Source of the DNA: Ophiodon elongatus
Lineage: Eukaryota > Chordata > Actinopteri > Perciformes > Hexagrammidae
NCBI GenBank assembly: GCA_016806645.1
Contig: JACSYO010002005.1
Span: 865,501 to 929,500, forward strand
Length of the DNA stretch: 64,000 nucleotides
Direction of reading: 5' to 3'
Made by a program: the position numbers and the translations under genes
Notes under the pieces: generated by a model
The model's input: only the letters and a program-made list of their open reading frames with translations
Databases searched by the model: none
What the model was told of the DNA's origin: nothing
Shown: piece by piece, positions 37,501 through 51,040 of the stretch
Position numbering within the stretch: position 1 is the first letter of the stretch
Layout: every line of letters starts with the position of its first letter

Positions 37501-40500
37501 TCCTCAAATGGCAGGGTTGTATTATTTTAAATAGATTAGAGCTAAGAAGTTATATGACCCAATTATACTGTACAGTTATGAACTGATGCATTTCTCCTGG
37601 TTTAAGGATAAATATGTTACAATCTTTGTAGCATATTTGAGACTTTTTAGGTCAGTGGTCTTCTGGGACCTAAAATGAAGTAGAAGTAGTATGTTGGAGT
37701 AAAAGAGCAGATAATTATTCCAGGAAATGGTCAATTTGCAACCTGTTGACTGTGGCTTGGCCTATAGACCCAATATATTGTGCGTTATTCACTGAGGGCA
37801 AAGCAAAGTGCTTTGGCCTCCAAATACAAGTTTCCTTATCTCATACTCAATTGGGCTATTTATGCTGCTTTACTGATGCTATTAATGATTGGAATAGGCA
37901 AGCTATAGTTGAATCACTCTAATTGCCCCAATTAGTGAGCATTTAAAATCTGAGAAATTCAGCCCAGCGAGACTTCGATGAAAAAAAGAAAAAATCTCAG
38001 CAGCCCAATGAAAGCTGCTGAACATCATTAAGATTCATGCTCCTAATCCTCCTTACCCAACTTTGCACAAGTCTAACATTTTCTAATTTGTCTCTCTTTC
38101 ATCTCTGATCACATTTAAATGCACTGTATGTCTCTCTCAGGGCTGTGTTGAATCAATCTGCAGTTATACAAGCAGATACAGTATCCGAGGTAAAGTTAAA
38201 AACAAGCTGGTTCCGCTCTGTCAACATCTGAACCTGAGGCCAGATTTCTTACAAACTGTGGGTCTGTATCATCAGGTCTGTTTCCATTTCCTCTGTCAAT
38301 GGCAGACCTGGGACTGAAATGTAGATGTTTATAACAGAAGCACCACGTTTGTCATTCCCAAGATGTCAAAAAACGGAGAGTGTTTTTTCCATGTGTAACT
38401 TAAGAAGAATAGAAAAAAAACCTGTTCTCTGATAGAGCATCACAACATGTGGATACAAAACTGATAAAGAATTTTTAAAAAAAAAGGGTTTTACAGTCTG
38501 TTTTTAGAGGAAGATAGCAGTGACAGATGGATTGTTTTTCCTAAAAAGAAATTCTTACCTGGCCTGTCACTTGTTCGTCAGCGGTTCTGAGGTGTGTCTC
38601 ACGCTCTGCCTCCAGCAGTCACACCCTGAATCAGCAGCGAGGCAGCATCATTATCAAGTGATAATAATCCAAGATATCTCCCCTGCACGCGCCCGAGAAA
38701 TCAAAATGAGATTATCATTTAATCCAGGGTGACAGTCCAGTGTACAGTGTTGTTAAAAAGTGAGGTGAGGTGTGCTTCAGAAACCTTGTGGATGGGTGGA
38801 CAGAGTGGGAGGGAACTGTGAGAGGGGGGAAAAGTGTTGGGTTTCACTGGGGGATGAAGTGGCTTCTACTGTTCTCGTCTGGGCTGTGCTCACATAAAAA
38901 AAGGCTGAGAGGCGCAGCCAATTATAGACGCAACTTTCTGGATATTTTTATCCTTTATTTTCTCTCCTTCATGGCTGCACCCATCTGAAATGTCGCCCTC
39001 AAAGAAAAGGCACTGCCTCTTGGCAACCGCCTCAACTGTCCAGCCTTTGCCACTGTGATAGCCACAGTGGAGCCGCCCTGGGGCTAGTGGTGGGCCGGGC
39101 CGCGTTGGCTTCAACCAGCCACACACTTATGGAGCAGGACTGTATTTAAGTTGGGGAAATGATTATAGAACACTTGTGCTTGCAGCTTTGTGTTAAATGT
39201 CTGTCCTTGCTCTGACTCAAAGCTCTGTGATCTATATCACTCATGTCGTGCTGTTTTGACAAGTTTACGATCATGTCAGACATTTATATTTCATGCATGA
39301 AATATGAAACATGTATTTTCTAATTTACTTTCTTTACTTGCGTCAGTAGTTTTGTTGCACTTATTTTACTTTCTAATTTGTTTTCTTGAGCCGAACATTT
39401 CGCAATATCCCAATTTCCTCAAAGACGATGAAATCTTCATTCTATAATATCCACTTTGTAGAACTGATCATTTATTTACAACAAGCAAACACACTCGTGG
39501 ATGAATAGTCACATATCTACCTCATTCCCTTTGATAGAAAAGTCAGTACCTTTTGCCAACCTGTAAATCTACGCTTTGATTTGATATGCACATTTAGAGG
39601 ATGACTGTAATTCACTTTTCAGTGTACACTGATGTTCTTATCATGTGCGGTCATGCTCCCTGGCGGGAGTGGAAGGTGCAGTGAAACACACCAGCTCTGC
39701 CTGTCTGGCAGACATTCTGTGCTTCTCCTCAAAAGTCTTCTGCATCACAAGTCTCATGTTGGCAGTTTTTGGTTAAACTATCCTCTTTAAAGTGCTCTTA
39801 AAGTTGCCACTGCATGCTTTTGCTGTATTAGAAAACACATCCAAATTGCAGCGAAGGTGGTGAGGCAACAGAATTCTCAAAAACAGTGTACATTTTTGAA
39901 TGGCATGGGCAACAAAAAAAGTTAGCCATTACATCCAGGTCTATTTGCAATGTCTTTGTAGCCAAGGAAAGTGAGCGCAGGGCAGGCTATGTATAGGCTC
40001 AGTGTGAAGTGGATGGGAAGTGGGCTGACGATATGGGGCAGATGCACATTATGAGCGATGGTGTCAGTCTAAGCAACCGTCTGTCGCCTTATGTGAGAGG
40101 GCTGAAGAGGTGACCGGCTTGTTGGGTGAGCGAGAGGCTGCGAGCACCATGTAGTCGTGGAGAAAGCCATCTGTCTTCTGATTGACAGTTAGCTTTCAAC
40201 CTCCCACGTCGAAGAAAAATATGTAAAAATGTTCGTGTGTGAATTAATTTTAAAGCAGAATAGACTATGCAGCAGCATTTTTAATTAGTACTTTAATGCA
40301 ACAGTAAAAGCGACTGACTCAACTTGGCGGGGAATCTGCAACACTGCTTTACAATACAGACAGCAAGAGGGCGCTGTTCTATCCAGCACCGGAGTTTTAA
40401 TGGCAGATTCAAAGATTAGGCAGGTTGCCTTTCGATTTGCACCCTTCACCTTGTTGGTATTTTCTCCCTGCGAGTTATAATTTAACAATCGATCAAATGT

Positions 40501-42566
40501 TGCCTCATGGAAAACTCAACTGTAAGGGTCAACTTACCGTACGGTGTACCGGATTCGCACGGCATCACTTATCACAGGGAAATTCATCTCGTCAGGCTTC
40601 AGGAAATGCGTTTGTGTCCGGCAAGTCACTGCACGGACCAATCAGCATCCTCTGAGGAGCTACTGGCAGTTACGGGTTTGGCTTAGATGTGTGTGAGACG
40701 ACACATAGAGGCGTTGGTTTCTTCAAAATAACATTGGTGGCTCCTGAAGATTTTAGCGTAAATGCTGCAATAGCATCAGTTATATTCAAACTAAAGAGCA
40801 AGGAACAACACTGAAGGCTTCTTCGCAATGGAGAAGATGTTTTCACTCTTCTCCAGTTTGGCTTCTTGAAGAAGTTTGAATGACAGATGGTTCACCCAAT
40901 TACCTGAGGATTTATTTAAAGTGTCGGTCCTTTTCCAAACAGTTTACAATGACGACTTCTGAAATGGTTCTGTGTAACAAACTATCTGGTGGGTCACGTT
41001 AAGGGGGCCACATTGGTCAACACCAGGAAGTCTGTCCAAACAGGCAAACAAATCCCAATGAGGGGCAGGAAGGTGATAAACAGACGGCAGGTCAACATCA
41101 GGAAAATCTACAGCAGGTAACAGGAGTGGCTTGAACTAAAAGGAATGAAGCACATGGCAACAAACTGGCAAGGACTATGTGGAAAAGGGTTATAAACTGC
41201 AGGGCTGATGAAGGAAAGTGGGAACAGGTGAGCATGTGGGAGGGGCTGTCAGGTGAACAAGACTGGCAAGAGATGCTGAGGGCACCTAGTGGATGGTTCC
41301 TGGGTGGCAGGTGAGACAGTACATGGCCTGGAGGACACGCGCAGGCGCTGGAGAAGGGACAGAGGCCCAGGGCCAAGTCCTCCTGACGGGTCAGGTTCCA
41401 TAATGGGAAATGTAGGCGCAAAAAAAGAAAAAAGAAAAAAAAAAATGAATGTAAATGAAAAAACATGTGGCATAGAAAATAAGATAGCCCTGCATCTGCT
41501 GCGTCGATTATGATCCTTTCTTCCATTTGTTTCGAGCAAACATTTTAGAAAGATGTGTTTAATGACAAAAAAGTGTTGCCTACTTAAGGCTGAGTTAAGT
41601 TGTTAACATTACCTGGCTAATGACTAAAGGTCAGATCAAGCCTCAGTCAAGGCAGACTTAGAGCATTAGTCAAATCGTCCTGAGTGCAGAGCATTGTGGG
41701 AGAGGAGGGCCATCAAACAACAACAAAACATGGATGCTCCGGCTCTTTTAAAAGCAAGAGATTCAGCGACCACTGTTGATGTATATCATATTTTGAACAT
41801 GACAATCAGAAACACTACATATAGATTCCTTTTATTATTGAAATGTCATATGTGCAAATGTACAGATATACATCATAAGACTCAACCGATAAAAGTAAGG
41901 ATGGTGATTGACTGCTGCTGTTTAACTCATTGTACCGACTTATTTTCTCTGAAGAGCATCTGCGCTGTTTCATTATCTTGGACCATATAATGATTTAACT
42001 CTCTGTGGCGTGCCAGGAGCTTTGCCTTGCGCATTGCATGCTCCACCTGATTGAATCATTGCATACTCTGATCTGGGGAATAGCTTTTTGAATTGGGAAA
42101 ATACATAACTTAGAGCTGCCTTGCATACACTTCATGAAATGTTATGACATGTTTGGGATCACAAGGGAAAGTCAGCGGGACCATTGACGAACTTCCGACC
42201 GATCTGGCTTCGTGCCAGCGATTTATGTTAGCAAGACAAAGCTCTGCCACGCTGCTGTTTCCCTCAGAGATTTCACGACAATACCAAAAATCTAGTGCAA
42301 ATAATGTATCTCAAAATTAAAGGCTAAACTGTTCAAAAATCTGCGTTATTTGCTCATGTTGTCATGTGTGTACATCAGTTTATAATGGCACAGCTTAATA
42401 CAGCACTTTCTGATTCCTACATGTCTATTTTTTTGTCTGCTGAGTAAATTAGTAGACTATAAATCAGCTTCCAAACTGGGATATAAGCCTATTTCTGGTG
42501 CGTCATCTCTTAGCATGACATCATTTCATAAAGTCTTCAGCTGCAAAAGTGAAAGATCCAATTTAA

Positions 42567-45090
42567 TTACAGCTGGAGACGTTCCAGAGGGACTGCACTG
42601 TGATGCTTTGTGATCAAGGTTTTTTTCCTCTTTAATCTCCAGTTAGAAGCACTTGGCTTCACACCGTCAAGCGGGTGTTCACCGCTTCCACCTTCCGCCG
42701 CCTGACGATTCAGAGTGCATCTTGCAGATTGCTGACTGCAATCCTCTTGATGGCTTTTCCTGATACTACTTCCACGCTCCCAGGGGGCTGCGGGAGGCTC
42801 TTTTATGCCTTTTCTAGCATGCGGCTGGACTCTCGGAGCCCTCTCCGTGCGCTGCCCTTTGCCTTGGACACCTTGGGCCAGCTTGCCTTTATCTGCAGAT
42901 AATCCCCCCGTTGACGTGTTTGAATTGCACTGATCCTCTTCGAGGCATTGTGCTCTCCTCAGCCTCAGCCGCTGCCTCCCCTCTTCCGGTTGGGGGGTGC
43001 TGTGGTTTTTGCGTGCCACCTCTGTGCCACGTGCGGCTTGAGCTTTAACTCGCCGGGAAAGCAAAGGAGGGGCAGGCTTGCTGCGCAGAGGAGCTGGGGT
43101 ACCTCGACACACCACATTCTCCAGATGCTTGTCTCCATTCTGCTCTATGGGGACGGAGCATGTCAGCTGGGGCCTTGAAGATGTGTGTTGCTGTTGGACT
43201 TTGAGTGGCTCAGTGGAAGCAGTAGGGCAACCTGCAGCTTTTACCAGTTTCTGTTTCACGCAGGATTTAAATTTCCCTGTAGGGGGCCCAGTCACCATCT
43301 CATCCAGCTTACAAGAGGCAGGTTTGGCCTCTTGCTGGATAAACTTAAGTTTTTGCCTCTGAGCCTCCCTCACCTCCTCTGGCAGCTCCAGTGGGGCGAG
43401 CTTCGGGGGGCGTCTGAGTGGCTGGCTCTTGGCCTCCCTCTCTGAGTCAGGCCTGGGTGACTTGAGCAGCAACCAGTCCGACTGTGCCGTGCCCTCCTGG
43501 GTCGGCGAGCAGCCCGTAAGCTGACCCACTGTCTCCTTCCCATGTGTCGCTGACAGATGGAGGCCAGGTGTTTTTGAATTGCGGCCATTTTTAGCTGCCA
43601 GTCTGAGGTTTTGACCATTGAGATGCAACATGGTATTTTTAACCTGGATGTTCAACATTTCTTCTCGCTGGGGAGCCCTCTGAACAAAAGAGACATCATA
43701 TCAATATCACTGAAACCATAATGTGGCCTCCGTTTCTACCTAGAAGTCTTTGTTTACCACACGATTGTAAAGCATAATGGTACTTACCTAATGTAACAAG
43801 TGCAGCACTCTTAGGAAGATTAATCATTTCAGCACCACTTCCTGACAGGACATATTCTAAGAATTGTAACAGTGCCAGCTACTGAAAAACCCCTTTCGCT
43901 GCTTTGTTTTTTAATAGCTTAATAGCTCCTCTTTTTGAATAACTGCAGAGCATAGCACTAGTCAATTAATTAACAACTGATTAATATTTCAAATGAACGG
44001 CAATTGAAATTAGTAAGTCATAGGTTTTCTACTTTGCAGTTATATTCATTATTATGTTATTATTAAATGGTTATTTCTCTACAATCAGCCATTTAATCAA
44101 GTCTTTTGATGTAACTGTTGATAAATTGCTACCAAATTTATTTTGGACCAAACGCTTTACAGCTCTTTTCTTGAACAGTGGTTCCCAACTTGGGGCTGTA
44201 GAACCCTACAAATGGTCATGAGATGAATCTGGTGGGTCAAGAGACGTTTGCCCAGCTAGACTAAAATCAAAAAAAAAATCTTTTTTCGATTAAACTGCCT
44301 CCAACTAAAGACATGCAACCTGTGATGAGGGGTCAGAAGGAGATGTTACTGTACTTCTTATTAAAGGGTCACAAGCAAAGAAGTCTGGGGGCCAATGTTC
44401 TATATAGAAGGTACACGAGCGGTTAAATAGTCCATTGGGATGCTGCTTGTGATGAGCTCGCTAAAAAGATAAAACAAGGTATGCCAGACACAAGCATAGG
44501 GGAACCAGTTGCTCTTGCAAATTGCTTATCACTGTTTTAAACAGCTGTAAATAAATTATTTATTAACCATTACTGAAGCCATTAGTTACAACTCATAAAC
44601 ATTTTATAAAGTAACCCTTGTTAGGAAGTGATACCAAAACATGTTTTTAGACACTAAATACTGCAAGATGGCAATTACATTTACACATGCACTTTGTTTT
44701 TTTCTTTAATGCCAAACTAAAGATTCCATAATGCTCCAATTGTGTAATGTGACCAGCAGTACCTTAAATACCAGTAACTCATATTTACCACTTGATAAAT
44801 TAAAAACCAAAACCAATCACAAGGCATATTGTGCTTGTATTGTCTCACAATACAGTTAATGAGGTTGCTGTATGCACACTCACTGTTCCCTCCACTACAT
44901 GTTACTCAAACTAACATGAGCTGTGTCCATTGGCAGTGACAGACCATTTCAAAGCAGATCACTACAGGTGCTACAGTATACTCACAGGTTTGGCAGACAT
45001 CTCCCCCGCTTGAACTTTTTTAGGCGTTGAATCTCTCAGCGAAGGTGAACGATCTTGTTGTTGTCCGTGTGTTTGTTTGGTTTGTGCCAT
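42567..45090 (-). CDS. unrecognised two-exon gene, basic Ser/Pro/Gln-rich protein of about 405 aa
   Basis: Exon A is 44986-45090 (105 bp, starting MAQTKQTHGQQQDRSPSLRD). Exon B is 42567-43679 (1113 bp with the stop). The donor CCT|GTGAGT and acceptor TTTTGTTCAG|AGG join in phase 0 to read MSAKP-RAPQREEMLNIQV, a coherent splice of two open frames. Exon B is clearly more GC-rich than its surroundings. The protein is rich in Lys/Arg, Gln, Pro and Ser, with no signal peptide, membrane segment or known catalytic motif. The most structured-looking part is APLELPEEVREAQRQKLKF (exon B), probably a short helix. The ATG sits right after a possible acceptor (CTCTTGCTCAG), so exon A may be preceded by a noncoding or coding exon. 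I cannot name a family. The intact frame argues against a pseudogene. Confidence 0.72.
43680..44985 (-). other. intron of the unnamed gene
   Basis: This 1.3-kb AT-rich GT-AG intron has no coding content that I can see. Confidence 0.65.
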
Positions 45091-47369
45091 CTGAGCAAGA
45101 GGCAGTGACACTGCAGTTGGAAAAGGTTTTAGCTGCCTTAATGTAATTAAGCAGATTTGGGTCACAGTGCAGCGCAGTGATCTCTAATTATCTCCAGCTT
45201 AGTGGCAGCCAGTGTGCACACTCATGGCAAGGCCGGTTTGTTTTCGTCCTGCACAGTGCAACTTTATAATGACATGAAATAACGGCAAGTAGCTGCTAAG
45301 GTGATATTGAAGAAGTCAAATGGAGCAGATATTTTTTGTATTTCACTCGCCACTAGATGGTGCCACAGACCTCCTTTGCATATTAGCAGCAATTGTGGAG
45401 TTTCGTGGCCTCATCATCATTATGTGTCGAACACGGCCAGCTGTCAAGGAGCTGGTGGGCATCAGCAGAACACCTCCTTCAAATATTTATAAGAAAAAAT
45501 ACATATATACTATATTATCCCAATATACTGTAGGTTTTCAACCTGAGGCTCAGAAACACTCAAGTGTCCCCAAAAACAATGTCTGTAGAGATACATAATT
45601 ATGCTCCACAAAACAATGAATTTTGCCTTGATGAGTTCCCCTAATCCTTTCTTTTTTACAATTAAAATACTGACTATATTAACCTTTTCAGGCCGATACT
45701 AATCCTTCATATTTCAAAAAGGAAAATCCTTTTGGCTGAACTGCTCACAATTCATGTCCACACACTAAAGCCATAAGCTGTTATGCAGAGTTATCACAAG
45801 AAAATATTGCAACCCAAAAACTTTAGGTACCATTGATGTTATACATGCCTGGAATTTTCTCCTGGCAGCAAATCACCTGTTGTGACATCACAGATTTAAA
45901 TCTTATCTTATCTTAATTGTATTGCCTTCCCCTATTAAATCAAAACCAGCCACATGAAGGTGATATAAAGAGAAGTACAAGTGTTACAGATGGATTCGTA
46001 ACCTTTGGAGACACTGGATAGTGGATAAAGGTGCTGCAACTCAATGTCAGAGAGATGTCCTTAATATTGTCAGCATTCACATGGAGTTAAACTTTGATCA
46101 AATTCTCTTCTCTTCCAAGCCCGGGCTCTGGTGATAGTTTTCGGCATTCACATCTGCAGACAGGCGAGATAAGACAATGATGTGGTGTGTATTGCCTGCA
46201 GGAATATCTCCAGATCTTAATCACTTCAAGACAGCAGTTTATTTTCAAATTTGGCTCCATCGCTCCCACGTCAGCCTCAGTTTTTTATATTCAGAGGCAG
46301 ATTGTCGCAGAGTTTTCTCGCGATGGATGAGACTCGTATTAGCGGGCAGTTGTGCCTCCTACAGTCGATCCATTTTTCATCAGGCAGACAGACTCAATCA
46401 TCGTTGAAAATCTCCTGCTCTCCGTTGTCTCATTCTCTCGCCTCGGGCCCGAGAAAAAAGAAGAAAAAAAGCAGCATGTCAGCTCCTGCTTATAGCAAAG
46501 CTACATCATATCATTGGTATGGTGGAGATGGTCCTGCTGCAGAACAACTTGGCTACACTTACATGATCATTTAAGATGCAAAATTACAGGCCTGACGCCA
46601 AGAGATGACCTTTACGCCCCTCTGCAATGTTCTTATTGTGTCGCCCTCTGCGTTGCCTGATGTTCGCGGCTGACATATAATTACTGCGGTGTGGGAAGAG
46701 ATAAAAAGGGACGTTGCCTGCTCATTCTCCCACCTACTGAACATCCAGCTGCACTGCACTGTCACTTGGGTAGAAGGAGGCGTCGACTGGACAGCAGAGA
46801 GCCTTTATCAGTCAAATTGTGCCAGAATTCATAATACGAAGCATTTTTATGCCATGATGTTGCTCTGACATGGGGTTTTGTCTGGGCTTTTAACTAACTA
46901 ACGTATACACGTCCACGTTTTTAGACAGTCAGAGCAACTGACGTAGTATAAAGAGTGAGAAACCACAAGACTTTCAGCTAGGAGGCTGCTCTTTATGTCC
47001 TGTGTCGATGTTGACTTATTTTATGAGTTGTGTTGCGTAACTTCCGTACTAAACCAACAGCAGTTACGTAACAGCATACTTATTTAATGTAACAAATTCT
47101 GCCGTTGTAAAAAACCTTTGCTGCACTTTACAGCACCACATTACCTGATTGAAAATTGCCTTTTCCTGAACCTTACCAAGTAGTTTTGTTGCCAAGGAAA
47201 ACCTAAAAACCAACGTTGGAAGTTTATTTTGAAAAGACACGATGCATGTAAGGAGCGAAAACTGACACATCGTTCCTGATGCTAGAGGGGTATTTAGAGC
47301 AGTATTTTTTTAAAGCGTTGGGCTGCTGTATTTCTTTAATTGTTTTTCGTAGGTTTTGTTACAAATGCT

Positions 47370-47640
47370 GGATGAGACCTGCCTGCGTCGGTTTAGGCAA
47401 CAAAATCACTCAGGTTAGGGTTAGGAAAAACATCACTGGGCAATAAACAAATAAAAAAAACTAAGTAAAACGTAAACAGCGTAGCATAAGTACTGAAGAC
47501 ACAATACTTCACAATAACTCAACCACACGTTGGGACCAGATGAAGGGCTCAAACACCAGCCTCCTGGTTTGAAGTGTTGTTTGTTTGTTTAACGCCGTGG
47601 GAATGAGAATGGGCTGGCCACAGACCAAGCATCAATATTT
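47370..47640. mobile_element. teleost interspersed repeat fragment
   Basis: The words GGTTTAGGCAACAAAATCAC, GGTTAGGGTTAGGAAAAACATC and CCAGCCTCCTGGTTTGAAGT are typical of an abundant percomorph repeat, recalled rather than searched. A related word (CAGTTTAGGCAACAGAGG) is at about 13604. Confidence 0.5.
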
Positions 47641-47671
47641 GAGTGGTTGGGAGTGAGAATGTGTTGATATG

Positions 47672-48052
47672 TCTGTTCAGTATAAAGTTAGCTTAGCATA
47701 CTGCAAACACTGAAAAAGGGGGGAAACAGCTAGCCTGGCACTGTCCGAGGCAAGGCACCGTCTAAAGTTCACTAAATAACGTGTTTTTATTACCGTCATT
47801 GTTTTACACTTTGATTTTTGTACAGATTTAAAAGATTATGTGTTATTAAGTGAACTTTAAAGCTTTTGGGAAGTGGATCTTGTTAACTTTGGACAGAGCC
47901 ATTGCTAGCTGTTTCCCCCTGGTTCCACTCTTTATGCTAAGCTAGGCTAACCAACTACTGGGAGTTGCTTCATATTCACTGTACAGACCTGTGCGGTCTC
48001 AAGTAAATAAGCATATTTCCCAAAATGTCAAATGATTCCTTTTACTTTGAGA
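47672..48052. mobile_element. foldback (palindromic) repeat element
   Basis: Two nested inverted arms are visible. 47687-47745 (AGTTAGCTTAGCATA ... GGGGAAACAGCTAGCC) pairs with 47899-47952 (GCTAGCTGTTTCCCCC ... ATGCTAAGCTAGGCTAACC). TAAAGTTCACTAAATAAC near 47763 pairs with GTTATTAAGTGAACTTTA near 47842. The right end GCATATTTCCCAAAATGTC plus ATTCCTTT is typical of the family. The left end is truncated. Confidence 0.75.
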
Positions 48053-49789
48053 CTTTGAGACAAAACAGAGGTATTGTGATTGGGTTTATAGGATTAATCA
48101 AGGATTATCTTTTTTTTCTCTTGCAGCTCATATTTCTTTTCTCATCCGATCATTTTCATTTTTAGATTGAGACTATTTAGTTTAGCTCACAGTATTTATT
48201 TGTATTTATCAGCAGACACTCTTGGAGGCCATGCTCCTCTCATTTAAACTGATAGAAGGCCACACTTCTCTAGACCTTGACTTCAAAAAGGTGTGCTTTC
48301 GAGAATAATATTAGTTTTAGCTTTCTAAATAAACCCAAGAGGTACTTTAGATCAATTCTTAAAGAACGAGTGAGTTAAAAGTTGATCTTGAATCACTTTA
48401 AACTGAGAGAAACTCGCCCAAGGCACATTTACAAATCATTGAAACTGTTGATTTAATAAATATATAATATAACTTTTTTTTTCACAACGTAAAACCCCAT
48501 GTGCGAATTAAACTTCTCAGTCGAGGCAGTTAGGCAGTCAGAACAAGACAGAGGGTTTCAGAAGGAGGCTCATCATTTTTATTCAAGTGTGTTATGGCTT
48601 CACTCAGGCTGTGTAACCGAGTGAGTCATCCACACCAAATCATGCACACACGCACCAAAAAAAAAAGAAAAAAGAAAAGAAAAAGGAAAACATACAAATG
48701 TAAAATGTTATGTAAAATGTTCATTTCACTCTGCACAATTCTCAACAGTCTCTTCTCTGTGTGGCGAAAAGAGAGGGGACCCATACTGGAGTGTACTGTA
48801 CAGACATCAGTTTAAAAATTGTGACAGAAGACGTCGGTCGGTTCAACATGACCGCAAAACCACATGGATGGGATATAATCTCCTGTAAGGAATATGGTAC
48901 ATGGTATTATTTGTTCATCAGACCTACAGAAGAACCTATTGCAAAGGATATTTCACAAATAGAAGTTATGGAACACAGCCTTTCTATTATATTGTATTAC
49001 ACAGTTTGTAGTGCAATTTGTGTCTCTTTGTCCCTGTCGGAAAACATGGCACTGTTGACAGAGAAATGGCCTGCACAAACTGCCACATGCAGTCAATGAC
49101 GCCTGGAAGCCAAGCACAGCTACGTACGGAAAATGCAGAAGAAAAAAAAAACCAATAACCGCCAGGAATCAATTCACCTTTGTGTTGTTTGACGCCACGT
49201 GGCAGGGAAACGCTCGAGAAAGCAAAACGTTGCACTTGAGAGAGATGTCGCATGTGGCTGTTTCTCCGTGCCATCTGTGTTATAGAGTAACATTCAGTCG
49301 AGGACCATCAATATGACATGTGGCATGATGGCAGACAAATCTGAGTAATATGCACGCGTTTGGGAGGGGTGTGAAAAACGATCTGACTGGCAGCTCATGA
49401 AAAGCAAATGAGTTCATTTGTTTGCTGCTTCCGTTCAGAAAAAAAGATCCATTATGGCTGATACATTCCCCAAAATGCTGCATGGAAAAGTTTGGCTGTG
49501 AACTGAATGGAAGGTAGACGACACTGCTCACCGTCAGTGACACTTATTATAGGTAGATATTTGCTCAACCCTATCAGTATTGGAAACGTTTAAAGGATAA
49601 TTCCAGTTTATTACAATTTGGGTCTTATGATAACAATATATTCACCAAAGTCTTAGCTGAGATCTGGAAACAACCGCAACGTCACTACAACAAAGTCCAG
49701 TGAGGCAAGAACTGAACAGCCACACCATCAACCAGGTGTTAACAAGAGAATAGTTATCTAAACCACGTTTATGGAGGGAAAGATAAACA

Positions 49790-50010
49790 GATAAACTCAA
49801 TGGATGCCACCCCTCAATGCTAAGCAGCAGGCAGATAAAGTTAGCGACTAGCTGGTGAACATCGCAAAGCAACCATTAAGCTAACGAGCCATGTTTTTTT
49901 GGTGGAAGAATTGGAAGAGACCAAAACAAAGCTAAAAGGAAAATGTTTATTGGGCCAACATGTATCAGGTCTCCAGATACACGACTCCGAACTAAATATA
50001 AATGTAAACT
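49790..50010. mobile_element. teleost interspersed repeat, copy 1
   Basis: GCGACTAGCTGGTGAACAT, AGCAACCATTAAGCTAACGAG, GGAAGAGACCAAAACAAAGC and TCAGGTCTCCAGATACACG appear in order. The first word recurs as GTGACTAGCTGGTGAACATA at about 56397, followed there by AGCATTTAGCAGCTAAAGAG. The two segments belong to one repeat family. Confidence 0.55.
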
Positions 50011-50689
50011 CTATCAAGTGATAATATGTCAACTATGTGTGTTCAGCTTGTTTTGCTGCAACCAAATGACCCAAAAATTATCAATGCAGCTTACAAAGCA
50101 GGTAGATAGGCAAAGCAATTTCCTAAAATTGCTTTCCCTGAAGTGATTAGCAAATGTTACTCAAACGGGAACAAAAAGAGCATTTATTTGAGACAATTTT
50201 CAATCAGGTGTGAGATCAATTTAGAATTAACTGCGGTGCCCACTTTCACCTTAATATTGGAACATGTCAGTCAGTGCAACAATGTTGCTGCTTCATCTGT
50301 TTTGTTTTGGTTAAACGGACAATATTTGTAAGTAGGATCAACTCATTGTTAGTTTTGGAATTTTTGGGGGATTTTTTGAGGGAATATTGCTGGCATTAAC
50401 TTAAAACCTGTGTAATCATCTGCCCGCTTGAGTCTCTTGTGCAATCTGGCTTCGTTTTAGCAACGTTGTGGCATTCCCAAATCTCAGCAATTACCTCTGT
50501 CAGTGCAATATTACTATGACTGATCAGAGTGTTGGCCAAAACTATGAAAAGAACAACAACAATTTGTGATATGCTGGAATTATCTTTTGAGCTGCTCATG
50601 GATGATTATGTCTTTTAAAAGTAAAGAGTAGTCTGATTTGGCGCTGGGTGTGTACGTGGTTATACAAAGTAGGTGTAAGATCCAACAAG

Positions 50690-51040
50690 TTCTCACTCCC
50701 AACTCCCACATATGGATTCTTGGCCAGGACCCCCTTGGCGTCCCTTTTTAACGCACCGGGTACCCCTTTAACGGGATTTTTCAATGTGCAGGGTAGGCCG
50801 ACAGACTTCAACACGTGGTTAACGTTGTGAATTCACGCGTACATTTAGGGCCACTAACTGGCAGTCGACATGTTGGGAGTGAGGACGAGTTGGTAAGATT
50901 AGAAGTTGATTTTCATCTCCTCGTATTAACTTAGATCCGTCTATACATAAACCACTTCCGCGCTTCAGACCTCCATAACCTTCCATTGGGTTTGCTAAAG
51001 CACAAACAGATCCACCACATTTAAATGTGCCCACTTCAAC
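50690..51040. mobile_element. teleost interspersed repeat fragment
   Basis: The segment contains TTCTCACTCCCAACTCCCAC, CTTGGCGTCCCTTTTTAACG, TTTTTCAATGTGCAGGGTAGG and later GACATGTTGGGAGTGAGGACG. The CACTCCCAAC and GTTGGGAGTG ends are inverted relative to each other, as in a nonautonomous DNA element. Confidence 0.5.

Larger units (their letters stand above)
35278..42566. other. intergenic region upstream of col22a1
   Basis: This 7.3-kb stretch lies between the col22a1 start and the stop of the unnamed gene. It must contain the col22a1 promoter, but no decisive core motif is visible. A foldback repeat occupies 36455-37500. The rest shows no gene; the 142-codon frame at 41098-41526 is driven by a T-rich run. 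Confidence 0.55.

Noticed and set aside
41098..41526. 142-codon open frame on the minus strand
   Set aside because: It is driven by a T-rich run giving poly-Phe, has no splice or codon support, and two frames are open over the same stretch.
42675..43445. Several plus-strand frames over the unnamed gene
   Set aside because: They are shadows of the minus-strand 1113-bp exon, short and mutually overlapping.
45091..45165. Upstream extension of the unnamed gene to an earlier ATG-like codon (25 more residues)
   Set aside because: This stretch looks like intron: it contains a pyrimidine tract and AG just before the chosen ATG.
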